A stretch of 64,000 nucleotides of DNA from Ostrinia nubilalis (taxonomy: Eukaryota > Arthropoda > Insecta > Lepidoptera > Crambidae). Each line of letters opens with the position of its first letter. The stretch's first letter is position 1. Below the pieces are notes generated by a model, which did not search any database, had not been told where the DNA came from, and saw nothing but the letters and a program-made list of their open reading frames with translations. The DNA lies in the NCBI RefSeq assembly GCF_963855985.1, contig NC_087099.1:4928001-4992000 (forward strand), given 5' to 3'. The position numbers and the translations under genes are program-made. Below, piece by piece: positions 32,223 through 42,399 of this stretch.

Positions 32223-33531
32223 TTTAAAGTCTTCGAAGGATATTTTTGAGTGTTCGTTTTCTTAGGAACGTCCATTTTGAGGTCGGAGCTGGATTTTGTG
32301 ACGGCCTTCGCCGTTTTTATAGTCTCGGGTAGATCTTCGCCGAACAATAACGTATCAATTTTGGCGTTCGTCAATTGTTCCTTAATATCTCTTTTTAGAG
32401 AGTACAAAGTGAAGTTTCTTCTTGATATAGATTCACTGTACTGGATGTCACACATGAGGCGCGCCGAATCCATGAGTCGTTTTAACAATTCATGATTTGT
32501 ATGTTTTTCGGCGAGTTGATTCGATATCGCTTGACTTAGACACGAAATAGCGGCAGCGATCTCCGTCTGTCGAGCTTCAATCGCTTTATCGCGTCTCACA
32601 ACGCTGTCTGGGACCGCCGCTTTTATCTCCGGGTTGAGCCGAGGAGCGGCTATCTTTGAACAATTCGCCGGGATAAGATATTTTTCGATCAGTAATTTCC
32701 GACCTTCCTTGTCCAAACCCGCAGTGGTTATATGATTAAACCGGTTGGCCAGGTCTTTGTTAATGTTAGCACCAAACTTTTGCACAGCGGTCGGGTCATC
32801 GCCCAAGATGTCCAGAATCTCAGGATCTAACGGCGGATCTGCTTGCTCCGTAGCCAGCACAGGTGGCGGCACGACGTCGGCAGTGGCGATGTGTGGCGTC
32901 CCTGGTGCAACAGGAGCAGCTTGGGCGGGCGGCGAGGCGGCGCAGGGCGGTTCTTGGGCGGCGGCAGTTTCTTGTGGCGTCGCAGGCGACGTGGGCTCTG
33001 TTGCATGTCGGTCTGAAATCCGACCAAAATCGGTTCGTTATTGGCGAAAAAGTCCCACAGACAATTCTGAGTAATAACGAACTTTTATGCGTCGAGACAA
33101 TCCCACAGATTGCTCTGAGTGCATTTATTTACAGAGCCACAACCATACAATGAAAATATGCAGCGAAGTAGTCCCGCAGACTATTCTGATTGCATATATT
33201 TTGCGACATTTTACAACAGGGAAAATACAGCGAAGTAGTCCCGCAGACTATTCTGATTGCATACGTCCTGAAGTCGCGTAATAATTAACAGTGAACACTA
33301 ACCGTAATGTTTTTCCGAAGGCGTTGAGTCCCGTGACGTCGAGCGCGCGCGGGGCCCGCTCCGGGTGCGCGATGAACTCGATGAGCTTGAGCGCGACGAG
33401 CTGGTCGACGAGGATGCACTGGATGGTAGCCGGCGGCGACGCGGCCGACGACAACGTTTAATTTCACTTTCCAATTTCTTCAATTTTTTTGATAAAAATT
33501 CGACGGTACTTTCACTACGTCGTTTCGGCAT
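32075..33531 (-). CDS. DIRS gag, two exons joined across a 290-bp intron
   Basis: Exon 1 (33531-33303) begins with ATG (MPKRRSESTVEFLSKKLKKL) and continues as an Arg/Ser-rich tract. Exon 2 (33012-32075) is in frame when the 33302-33013 intron is removed and gives 388 residues in total. The C-terminal exon has the DIRS gag core: DPEILDILGDDP, LANRFNHITTAGL, LNPEIKAAV, VVRRDKAIEARQ and LFGEDLPE. It ends in a basic Ser/Pro/Arg-rich tail. Gag proteins of this type package element RNA and lack a CCHC knuckle, as here. Without splicing, exon 1 stops at 33300-33298 and exon 2 has only GTG as a first start, which supports the spliced model. The stop (TAG, 32077-32075) lies inside the pol overlap. Confidence 0.88.
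32173..32228 (-). promoter_or_regulatory. Predicted -1 ribosomal frameshift signal at the gag-pol junction
   Basis: On the minus strand the gag frame reads ACT TTA AAC, giving the slippery heptamer T TTA AAC (32228-32222), one of the most efficient known -1 sites. A 5-base spacer is followed by GACGGGGTCC (32216-32207), which can pair with GGGCCCCAGTC (32183-32173) in a 10-bp stem with one bulge and one G-U pair. The loop and downstream GGCGGCGG and CCGCCAGCCGCC blocks could extend this to a pseudoknot. A -1 slip enters the pol frame, open from 32261. Confidence 0.8.
33013..33302 (-). other. Predicted spliceosomal intron in DIRS gag
   Basis: The donor is TACG then GTTAGTG (intron starts 33302). 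The acceptor is TTTTGGTCGGATTTCAG then ACCGAC (intron ends 33013). Exon 1 ends in phase 1, and joining gives a GAC codon and continuous frame into the gag core. The intron has stops in the gag frame. Introns have, from memory, been reported in some DIRS-like elements, but are unusual for retrotransposons. Confidence 0.8.
33051..33265. repeat. Four degenerate direct repeats inside the gag intron
   Basis: Units centred on AGTCCCGCAGACTATTCTGA begin at 33051, 33099, 33170 and 33237. The last two are identical from CAGCGAAGTAG through GATTGCATA (about 36 bases each) and the first two are diverged. Spacing is 48, 71 and 67 bases. Confidence 0.85.
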
Positions 33532-33570
33532 TTTGGTTTACGTGCGAAGTGGTCGAGCACTAAACTGCGA

Positions 33571-33769
33571 ATGACGCCAGTGGAGTGAGCCCGCCATAGG
33601 AAATATCGGCGGTAGAGGAGAGAAAAACATTTTCAGGCTTACCCTCAAAATGTTTTATTTTTTATTTTTTTCTTTAAACAACAGTGCAAAAGTGGAGTGA
33701 CTATGCGAAACTACATTGTGTTATATAATCTATGTTATACTAATCTCGAGGACGAAGCACGAGTATAAT
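33571..33769. repeat. DIRS inverted terminal repeat (5' side of the element)
   Basis: This is the exact inverse of 28630-28806 over 33571-33747; the outer 22 bases differ. It ends 40 bases before the gag ATG at 33531, so it must contain or lie next to the element promoter. Confidence 0.95.
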
Positions 33770-34066
33770 ATTTAAATTGATTCAGTAAAGACAGTTGTCA
33801 AGATTACTTGAACGTTAATTAATTAAGCCAGTCGATAGTAATTTTACGGACCACTAATTTGCTTGAAGACTGGGGATATCGGCCACATCCAGGATATAAC
33901 AGCCTGTTCAGTTAATTTAATATTTGAAGTGATCTTCAAACCATCGTTGATTTTTGACGGTGGGGTGCAAAGAGGATTGGGTGACAATTATTATTATATG
34001 TGTAGATTACCTACATGCTAGGCATGTGACCCATGAGGGAAATATAAGTCTCCTGTAAAATTAGAA
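33770..34066. other. Noncoding DNA, right flank of the DIRS element
   Basis: Nothing recognised. Confidence 0.5.
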
Positions 34067-34103
34067 TCTATAAGGGTTCCGTCTTTTGCCATTTGGCTAA
34101 AGT
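34067..34103 (+). repeat. Fragment of the GGGTTCCGT repeat
   Basis: TATAAGGGTTCCGTCTTTTG and CCATTTGGCTAAAG match the right end of the repeat at 1714-1747. The closing ACGGAACCCT is missing. Confidence 0.75.
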
Positions 34104-34441
34104 TCGTGCTCCTGCAATTGTAATTAAAAGATCTGACATTGATAATGATGATGAAAAGTAATTAATACTTCTCTCTAGGATAAAATGATTTGACTGTTCT
34201 ACTTAATCTATGAATCAATGTCGAAACCGAAACAAACTAATGACCTTCGTTAGAAATCCTTCAGATTACTCTTACTTAATTAAAAGCTTAGCAAAATTTA
34301 TCTGTTCGAGTGAAAATTTACTTACATACTTAGGTACCTACTAATATTATAAATGCTAAAGTTTCCGAGAAAACTGCCCGTTTGTCGTTTTATCACGTTT
34401 TCTTTTATTTCTGTTAACTATAATTTTATGTATTTGGTAAA

Positions 34442-34569
34442 ATTTAGGATACATCCACAAGGTGGACCGACGAGCTCATAAAAGTACCGGATGCAGGCCA
34501 CTACCAACCGGGCGATGTAAAAGTCATTGGGGGAGGCCTATGTTCAGTAGTGGATATCCTGTGGCTGAA

Positions 34570-34613
<44 letters not shown>
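34442..34613 (+). repeat. LINE 3'-end (family A) with long (ATG)n tail
   Basis: ACAAGGTGGACCGACGAGCT, GTCATTGGGGGAGGCCTATG and TTCAGTAGTGGATATCC end in GGCTGAA followed by about 15 ATG/GAT units (34569-34613). The coding part has internal deletions. Confidence 0.85.
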
Positions 34614-35331
34614 AGGATACATATAGATCAAACAACGATGGATACCACAATTGCTATGTTTTTACTAAACCTTAACGAAAATACAGTCACTTTTCGCTTG
34701 TAATCTCTAACGTTTCTCGGAAAAGTAGCGTTTTTGCAAAAGCGTTGCGTTGTTGAGCAAACAACCCATTTATTTTTGAAACTGTATCGTCGGAAATTTC
34801 AGCCTTAAATTCTTCCTCCTACACAAGTGGACCTTAAAAAATGAAGATTATGATTGGAAATGAAAAATATTGACATCTAAATAATCATAAAAATAATTAT
34901 TTTGTTTCTTGAAGTAAGATTTTCAAAATCAGTTCCAATGTGTCCTTTTTCAACTTCAGTGGTAATGTTCAAAGGAAGATTGATTATGATTACAAAAGAG
35001 TTTCAAAAAATATTCCTGTAAAACTTTGACCTCTACTACTAGAAGTGTACGATCGCTGTCCAACATCAAAGTAATATGATTGAAGGATTCCCGTAAAGGT
35101 GAGGATATATGACAGCATTACAATCGCAATTGTCTGCGCTAAAGTAAACTAGTTGTAATAACTAGACTCACAACATAAATACTCAATGGATATTACATTT
35201 AATTTAAATTAACAATACAAATGACACTAAGATATCTATTACTAAAATCAATAGAGTTATGTACCAGAATGAATATAAACATAGGTACAATTTTATTTTA
35301 AAAATCTGTAACATTTTACACTCATAATTCT
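34614..35331. other. AT-rich noncoding DNA
   Basis: Nothing recognised. Confidence 0.5.
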
Positions 35332-35512
35332 ACCATTTCAGCCATAGGACGTCCACTGCTGAACATAGCCCTTCCCCAATGATTTCCACAATGGCTGGTT
35401 GGTGGCGGCCTGCATCCTTGTTACCTTTGTTAGTCCACGTTGGTCGTCGGTCCACCTTGTGGGTGGGCGTCTTAAGACGCTTCGTTTTCCGGTATGTGGC
35501 CTCCACTCCAAA
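35332..35512 (-). repeat. LINE 3'-end fragment (family A)
   Basis: ATTTCAGCCATAGGACGTCC, GGCTGGTTGGTGGCGGCCTG and CGTCGGTCCACCTTGTGGGT form a minus-strand ORF2 C-terminal copy with an internal rearrangement. Confidence 0.85.
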
Positions 35513-36790
35513 TAAATTTAAGTGTACTAAAAAAATATTTTTCATTCTTTCTTTCCTAAATTCTTATGTATTTTAATCAACTGATCCTGCCGTAGTGGGA
35601 ATACAAGTCGCTATTATAAATTCAGTACACGCTTCTTGGGAAAGCAACGGACCACCTCCAAAATGCCCATTAATATACTTTTCGGATTCATTTATGTATT
35701 ATGCCGTTGGAATAAATCGTGTCTCAAGTAGTAACGACTATCATTTTGTAAGAAATTTGGTATTTAAAATTTTCAACTGTATAAAAAATGGCCATTGTTA
35801 AGATTTACCGACGAAGTTTGTCAACATGCAGACACTTGATTAATGACTTTGCACTAAATATTTTGTCAGAAAAGATTCTAGACACTCTTAACTCTATCTT
35901 AGATAAGGTACAAGAATAGAAGTAGGTACAGAAGTGGGCGGTTTATTCGTTATTTCCGGTTCATATTTGTAAAATTATCAGCCTTAATAGAAATCCATTT
36001 TGGGTATTAAATAAGTGCTCTACCCCTCATTCAGAAATAGCTGTGGGCAGTTTATGCCTAATTTCCAGAATAAGTTATCCAATGTTCCAAACTAAGTTTC
36101 TATAATGCCTTCATTACCTTACCATAAATATTTATCAAAAAACAAAAACCATCGAGAAATTGTGTGTGAGAAAGAAACCGTAAATCATTTTGATCTACTT
36201 TCATGGTTATTAATGAATAATACCAACCTATTTCTGTAAAGTGAGAATACCTCAAAGCTTTATTCTTAAGTTGAGCTTTTGCCGCAGCCATATCATTATC
36301 TCGGAATATTATTAAGTCAATAGACGAGGATAAACAGGTCCTTGAACTTTAGCCGCCGAACAGTCGGCATTAGGTCGTAAGGCTCCTCTTACACCCAAGT
36401 AGAGCTACGAAAACGCACTTGCCCTTACATTTTAAGGCTCCCAGTACAGCAAAATGGCCCTGAGAAAAGATTTATCTCGATATCGATGTAAATTCGTAGA
36501 TTTCGGACGCAAATTGAATTCAGATTCAAGTATGATTGTATAATTTGAAGATTCTCGGAAAGATTCTGATCTTACGATCTCCTTTGTTCAGTTCTGGAAA
36601 GCTTAACTTGTTTGGATTAAACACCGTGTTAACATAATAATGATAATCCCTTGCCGATTTCAGACACAATAAGAGCCACTCGTTGGGGCGGCGATGCGAC
36701 GCCGGAGCGGTGTCACGCGTCATCTACTTTATACTTATAATACATCTGTAGAGAGGTCAATTCTGTACATGAAATATATTTTCAAAATAA
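35513..36790. other. 1.3 kb of noncoding DNA
   Basis: Nothing recognised. Confidence 0.45.
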
Positions 36791-37193
36791 CTATCAGGGG
36801 GTGATTAGTGATCGATACTGATGCCAAAAATGCAATCAGTAAAATTTTTGTCTGTCTGTCTGTCTGTATGTTCCTTATAGAAACAAAAACTCGACGGATT
36901 TTAACGAAACTTGGTACAATTATTCTTCATACTCCTGGGCACCCACGGGAACGGGAATTAGCTGGAAAATCCTTTTGTATGAAAAATCTAAACCGCTTAA
37001 GTTAGACGCTTGAAATTTGGCATGCAGGTACCTTAGTAAACTTAAAGCTTAGTTACAACAGGATATTGCAAAATTCCCACGGGAACGGGAGTTAGCGGGA
37101 AAAAACATTTGTATGAAAAATCTAAACCGCGTAAGATAGATGAAGGGGGTAAAACGGGATCCACGCGTACGATGTCGCAGGCGGCCGCTAGTC
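36791..37193 (-). repeat. Interspersed repeat of the CTAGCGGCCGCCCGCGACTTCG family, with internal tandem unit
   Basis: Read on the minus strand it begins CTAGCGGCCGCCTGCGACAT (37193 down) and runs through CGTTTTACCCCCTTCATC to a (CAGA)n tract near 36850. A ~145-base unit containing CCCACGGGAACGGGA and TTTGTATGAAAAATCTAAAC is present twice (36940-36995 and 37076-37131). Other copies: 43947 and 51480. Confidence 0.75.
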
Positions 37194-37420
37194 TTACATT
37201 AAAATATATGTGGCTGGCACACGAGCGGTGCGGCGCAGCTTCGCGTGATATGACGAAATCTTTGCGATACGACGCCGCAACGCATCGTGTGCTTTGGCTC
37301 TTATGCGCATTGGATGATAGCAAAGATGGCTGGAATGCTCAACTTTAAGCATATTGCATCTCCTACGAGCTATGAAGGAAGCAAGCAAACTAGTTATTAA
37401 TGTTAACGCGTGCATTGATT
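37194..37420. other. GC-richer segment, unrecognised
   Basis: CACACGAGCGGTGCGGCGC and GATACGACGCCGCAACGCAT stand out in base composition against the flanks. Overlapping open frames occur on both strands, none with a recognisable domain. It abuts the repeat at 36791-37193 and may be part of the same or another mobile element. Confidence 0.3.
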
Positions 37421-39269
37421 GAGTTGTACCGACAGTTTATGACGTGATATTAAATATTAACATGCCCTATCTTTGAAGCGAAACGTTTAAATTTTCAACA
37501 TGTTTCAGCAAAGCAAAAGTAAGTACTCTCTATAAACTTGTTTGAAACCAACACAGCGTACCCACTGCTCCATTTTAGTTTTTTTGTTTGAATATGGGAC
37601 TATCAAGTAAGTAGGCAGGTATTTATTACATTTATCAATATCAGAATCTATCTGCAAGTAATAGAGGAAACAAATTACTACCAAATTCAATGTTCCATTT
37701 TGCTTTTCATAATAGATCCGAAAAATATCCCCCAAATGTATTACATCTGTGATTGGAGCTTATTCCATCACGACATTGTATACGATACGTCATTACAATC
37801 TTACGTTGAAACAAATACGGAAACATAAATAAAAGGAAACGTTATTACTTATCGCCGCTTACTTCATTCGGTAGAGAATAAAACATTTATCGAGAAATCT
37901 ATTGATACTGGTACACCTCGTTACACATGGTATTGTCAATCTTGAGAAGGTAGATAAAATATTTAAGGTTCTCGGTATCCAAAATCCTAATACTAAGCTC
38001 CAATAGTTACACTTTTGTGAATTTTCAAAGCTACATTATGTTCTGTCATGAAACTTACTCTGTGTAGAATCCAAAGATTAATTTTAAATCAAAAGATTAA
38101 AACCTAAACAATTCTCTAGTGACTATGCCTTAACTGCTTCAAATATTGAAAATCAACCAATTACGGACTTAACTTTATGCTTGGGATTTAATCGAATTTG
38201 GACCCTTAGATTTCCAATCTATTTGGAGTTTCTGTAAAGAAAATATTTCCCTAAAATATTGCAAAATCACCTCCATTTCCAAAAAATATGGCCGATTAAA
38301 TCAAAGTTGCCTTCACAGTCGTTAAAATGATGAGGGGAACGTTGCTTTCCCTCCAAAATCAATACAAAGTACCATTTTCAAAATGATACATCATTTGTAA
38401 AGGAGCCAGCTAAGTTATTGTGCCCATCCCCAAAATGGGGGTGTCGGCTTCACTTATCATGGCTTAACAAAGATTTATATGCTGGCTTGTTTTATTTTTG
38501 TTGCGCTTATGATATATCTTCGGCCAAACAATTCCGCTTTACGTTTTCTGTTCGGCCATTTGTTACGAACATGAAACATTACCTATTCAATTAATTATAA
38601 GGAAACAGCAGTATGCATGATGTTTTATGACTTAATTACAGATTTAATGCCCTTTGTACCTTGGCCCCTATCAGGCTGAGTCAATTTAATTTGGTATCAT
38701 AGATGGATTACCAAGTACTTGCAAGTACCTATTACCCTCACAAATCTGAATGTTTAAATATTTGTAATCATAGCCCATTGTCCAGTATCAATTTTATTGA
38801 CCATTGACAGATGACAATTTGTGAGTAACGCGCGAGTCTTTTCGTGAGTGTTTAAAAATATCCAGCGTTTTATGAAATTATAAAATATAATTTTCTACTT
38901 TTAAATTAAGTTTCTATTCACGTGTGAAATGTAATACAACTGTAAGCCTGTAAACAGCCATGTGGAAGCAAATAAACATAGTTTTACAAATAGAGATAAA
39001 AAGCTCGCAGCTTACATCAAAATGTTGTCTACGAGGGCGTCTTCCCATAACCGTATTGTAAGTATGTTGACACTGTTTCTTATCCTATAACGCGCTGAGA
39101 AGAGAAATATTCACGGGACTGGAGCTGCAAAATTATGTTTACTGGCGAGAGGCAGATATTAAAATAATAAAAAACGTAACATTGTTGTGAACTTGTGACA
39201 AAATATTTTTTACATTTTCACTCTTTTACACCCAAGTTCAGAAATTAGGTGTATCTAAATTATAAAACA
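37421..39269. other. 1.8 kb of AT-rich noncoding DNA
   Basis: Nothing recognised. Confidence 0.45.
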
Positions 39270-39352
39270 TCATTTGTTGGATACACAGTGCAGATATCTG
39301 CTATCCTGGACGGCATCTCATCTTGTTCTGCATAAAAAAAAATACGACAAAT
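39270..39352 (+). repeat. LINE 3'-UTR fragment with A tail
   Basis: ATCTGCTATCCTGGACGGCA, TCTTGTTCTGCAT and an A tract resemble the 3' UTR end at 5965-6047 but are diverged. Confidence 0.5.
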
Positions 39353-40342
39353 AAAACCTATAAACATTTTAAATCTTGCAAACCGGAAATGCTTACATTG
39401 TTTAAGAAGTGTAGGCAGGTAGGTAAATGTGATAAATAATTTTATTGTTAAGACATCGAGATCCTTTAAGAGAATGCAATCTCCAGCTTTGGGGGTTGAT
39501 TGAACTTTGTATGAATTTATATAGTTAGTAACCTTAGCCTAACTTAACTTTAAACTTTTAGTCAAAAATATAAAATATTTTTTTACTAAATTCTGCACGT
39601 TTTTGCTGCCTCAGGCCAGCTAGACATATTTAGAGTTCTACAGCTCTGGCTGTCAGCAAAAATGATAAAACTGCGACAATATTTCTTTTTGAGAAAAATG
39701 CACTTTATGTACGAAAGTGGTCCCAACAATGTACGTTTTGGTTAACTCGGAATGCTTTGGGCGGTCCGAGAATGGAGGATGATATTACAGAATATTATCT
39801 CGGGGCTAAGTTTTGGACGGGTTTCGTATGCGAAACCGTACAATATTTAAGGTACTGGCTACAAGATGGACTAAATTTTACAAAATATACCATTACAGCC
39901 GGCCGGACAGTTCCAAAAATTATTCTAAAGGTTAAATTAATGAGAAGAAGACAAGGTCAGTTTTCGGATATTTTATGAAAGAACTATTTTGTGACGTCAT
40001 TGTCTTCGAATCTTTGGATTGGCCGAATTATAATGCACATCATAAAATAAAATGTGAGTCATTATGTTCCTTCTAAACAAGATAATAGATATCATTAAAT
40101 AGATGTATATCTAAATCATTGATGATTGCGATTTATTGGATTAGTTAGATCTCATTGTAGTATCTCACGTAAAATCAGACTGTAGCTGAATTTCAAACTG
40201 GAGTACGGTAACAGTAAACGCGATTCCAATCGTCCACAGGGGATTTAGGCAGATTTCTCATTGAGCGGCCGGTACGAATTTTTCAATTTTATAGTTTCCG
40301 GAAAAAAATAAATTGTAAAGAATTGATAAAAAAAACTACGTT
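39353..40342. other. Noncoding DNA
   Basis: Nothing recognised. The plus-strand open frame at 39757-39978 (73 codons, starting at GGCGGTCCGAGAATGG) has no recognisable domain. Confidence 0.4.
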
Positions 40343-40385
40343 TAAAAAAACCGACTTCAAAAACTAAGCCACCTGCAAAAAAAAG
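40343..40385 (+). repeat. ACCGACTTCAAAAA repeat end
   Basis: AAAAAAACCGACTTCAAAAAC is the start of the repeat family whose longer, inverted copy is at 44140-44556. Confidence 0.5.
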
Positions 40386-40591
40386 ACCACTGAAAGGTAT
40401 AAAAATAATTACGTTATTTATTAGGACAAATATAATATGATCCTGGAACCTGCAATTTTGCCACCCTACCTAACATTGAAACGTGACTGATCTGCAATCG
40501 CAAACCTGCGCATGAGTTGCATTGGTCATGTCTATGCTCTCGTGGCATTGGTAAACATAGAATAGCCAAATGGAAGAAGGAGTACCTGCTG

Positions 40592-40860
40592 AACTGTCAT
40601 TTGCTGTTGTCCCGCCCAACGCGTGTCTACCCTTAAGTTGCAAAGATCCCGAGCCATGGACCGCGGGCGCGTGACTTGAAACCTTTACCCAATTCCTGTG
40701 GCCGCCTACATTAGTAGCTATTTAACAGTTGGCTGTCATGCGTTTACCTGTCATTTGCTATTGTCCCGTCCAACGTGTGTCCGCCCTTAAGTTGCAAAGT
40801 TGCCGAGGCGTGGACCGCGGGCGCGTGACTTGAAACCTTTAGTTAATTCCTGACGTGTAC
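40592..40860. repeat. Direct tandem repeat, unit ~145 bp
   Basis: CTGTCATTTGCTGTTGTCCC, GCCCAACGCGTGTCTACCC, TTAAGTTGCAAAG and GGACCGCGGGCGCGTGACTT occur from about 40595 and again, with a few changes, from about 40747. It is unusually GC-rich for this window. Confidence 0.85.
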
Positions 40861-40997
40861 AGTCAAACTGTTCCGTTTCGTCCCCAATTACACTCGGCAG
40901 GATTTCGTTATTCAACTAGCTTTGGTTCTATCGGATTTTGGGTATTGATTTATGATGACAGCCGTAGTTTCACGTCTCAGCGAATCAGACCCGTATT

Positions 40998-41573
40998 TAC
41001 TGGGTGGCGCAAAAGTACTGGCACTAAAGAAAATACTTTTTTTTTTATATGACATTTTCTGACATTTTGTTGTTGAAAATTGTGTAGTGAACAAATGTAA
41101 AATACACTGAAAATAAACATGGACCGTTTTACTCCCCAAGAACGTGGAATAATTGTGTCAATGTTCTTACGGACGCTTTTCCAGGCCGAGTTATCTCTCG
41201 TTTTGGCGATTTGCCTTGGCCTGCAAGATCACCCGATCTGACCAGTCCAGACTTCTTTCTTTGGGGTTTTTTGAAATTTCGGGTGTATGTGAACAAGCCA
41301 CAGAGTCTCGCAGCTCTAAAAGAAAACATTCGTCAAGAAATAACGAACATATCGCAGGAAGTGTTACGGCAAGTTATGCAAAATGTCATAAATAGGGCTC
41401 AAATGTGTATCAACTCTGGAGGTCACCATTTAAAAGACATCATCTTTAAATCCTAATGGTACGAAATTTAATGGCACAAATATACATTTAAAAAAACCTA
41501 AATCTAGTTTTCTAATTTAGAAAAAATGTTATAGCTGAACCAAATAGGGTCTTTACTTTTGCGCCACCCAGTA
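40998..41573 (+). mobile_element. mariner-like transposon, internally deleted
   Basis: Terminal repeats CTGGGTGGCGCAAAAGTA (41000-41017) and their inverse (41554-41571) are perfect and flanked by TA (40998-40999, 41572-41573), the target of Tc1/mariner elements. The 572-bp body keeps only the first residues and the C-terminal part of a transposase. It is a non-autonomous deletion derivative. Confidence 0.92.
41119..41456 (+). pseudogene. Broken mariner-family transposase
   Basis: ATG at 41119 opens MDRFTPQERGIIVSMFL, a typical mariner-type N-terminus. A large internal deletion then joins this in another frame to FPGRVISRFGDLPWPARSPD, followed by LTSPDFFLWGFLKF and a helical C-terminus ending HHLKDIIFKS with TAA at 41454-41456. 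WPARSPDL and the following PDFFLWG carry the third catalytic Asp region. The first two catalytic Asp residues and the DNA-binding domain are lost, so it cannot be active. Confidence 0.85.
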
Positions 41574-41638
41574 TAAGACAATGCTCAAAACTTATTCAGT
41601 TTGACTGTCTGTGATTCTATCTTGTGACTGGTCTAACT

Positions 41639-42144
41639 AATCCCACCAAAAACATTCTGTAAAAACTAGCCAAGTCTCGATGGAGCTGCTTGTTTATCTC
41701 TAAAAAGTAATGAAATCTAGACAAAGTCGTGCCAAGTCTATGGTTCTTTACTGCGATTTCTTTATTATTATAGTTAATGTTGTGTGACTTGGCCGTTGAA
41801 GGGTACAAAACCAGGTGCTCCATGACACCATTGCACCAATCTGTTGCCAGAACCGCCACCCATTGACGATGGAAAATTGCCACTTGGAAAACGTTGATTT
41901 AATAACCAGTCCAATTGTAGGCTTAAAGCTGCGTATTTCAATAATACTTATGCATGATTATTGATTATCTTAATAAAGATTGTTCAACGGCCAAGTCACA
42001 CAACATTAACTATAATAATAAAGAAATCGCAGTAAAGAACCATAGACTTGGCACGACTTTGTCTAGATTTCATTACTTTTTAGAGATAAACAAGCAGCTC
42101 CATCGAGACTTGGCTAGTTTTTACAGAATGTTTTTGGTGGGATT
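41639..42144. repeat. Foldback with two identical 162-bp arms
   Basis: Bases 41639-41800 and 41983-42144 are exact inverse copies of 162 bp (from AATCCCACCAAAAACATTCT to GACTTGGCCGTTGAA), separated by a 182-bp spacer. The arms show no mismatch, so the structure is young or maintained by gene conversion. I found no target duplication at the outer edges. The arm sequence looks like a conserved lepidopteran repeat that I cannot name. The open frames here simply reflect the arm. Confidence 0.92.
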
Positions 42145-42399
42145 TCACTTCTTTTTGTAGAATGTGGCATAATTAACGTCGTCGTCCTTTAATATTATCG
42201 ACATTTTTTTACGATATTAAACACAGCGACCTTTAAAATGGACTACGAATCAGAATTGTTTTAATAATAACTTAACCTTAGCGAACCTCACGATATAAAC
42301 GAAATCAACCAAATTCAAATTACACAACATTCAACTTAATCGACGGGGGCGTCTAGAAAGGAAAAAAAATCTGGACACCGCGGTGCAGAAAATCGACGC
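42145..42399. other. Noncoding DNA
   Basis: Nothing recognised. Confidence 0.4.

Larger units (their letters stand above)
28559..33769 (-). mobile_element. Complete DIRS-type tyrosine-recombinase retrotransposon
   Basis: The 5.2-kb element reads on the minus strand in the order inverted repeat, gag, RT/RNase H, tyrosine recombinase, internal complementary region, inverted repeat. This is the diagnostic DIRS layout; LTRs, aspartic protease and DDE integrase are absent. The inverted repeats share 177 identical bases (28630-28806 and 33571-33747) and then diverge at the tips. Both tips share the 5-mer ATAAT (28559-28563, 33765-33769), and no target duplication is seen, as expected for recombinase-mediated insertion of a circle. 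I find no methyltransferase domain. Intact frames and identical arms suggest a recent insertion. Confidence 0.97.

Noticed and set aside
32827..33027. Separate basic protein in another minus-strand frame
   Set aside because: It overlaps the spliced gag exon 2 out of frame, and its start lies in the predicted intron.
32062..33153. Several plus-strand and alternate-frame open frames over gag
   Set aside because: They mirror the GC-rich gag coding strand, have no recognisable content and conflict with the strongly supported minus-strand frames.
37145..37193. BamHI, MluI and NotI-like sites clustered as in a cloning vector polylinker
   Set aside because: The same CTAGCGGCCGCCCGCGACTT start occurs at 43947 and 51480 with diverged flanks, so this is a natural repeat family, not vector sequence.
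41617..42160. Two nearly identical proteins (88 and 68 codons)
   Set aside because: Both come from reading the identical inverted arms; no independent coding evidence.
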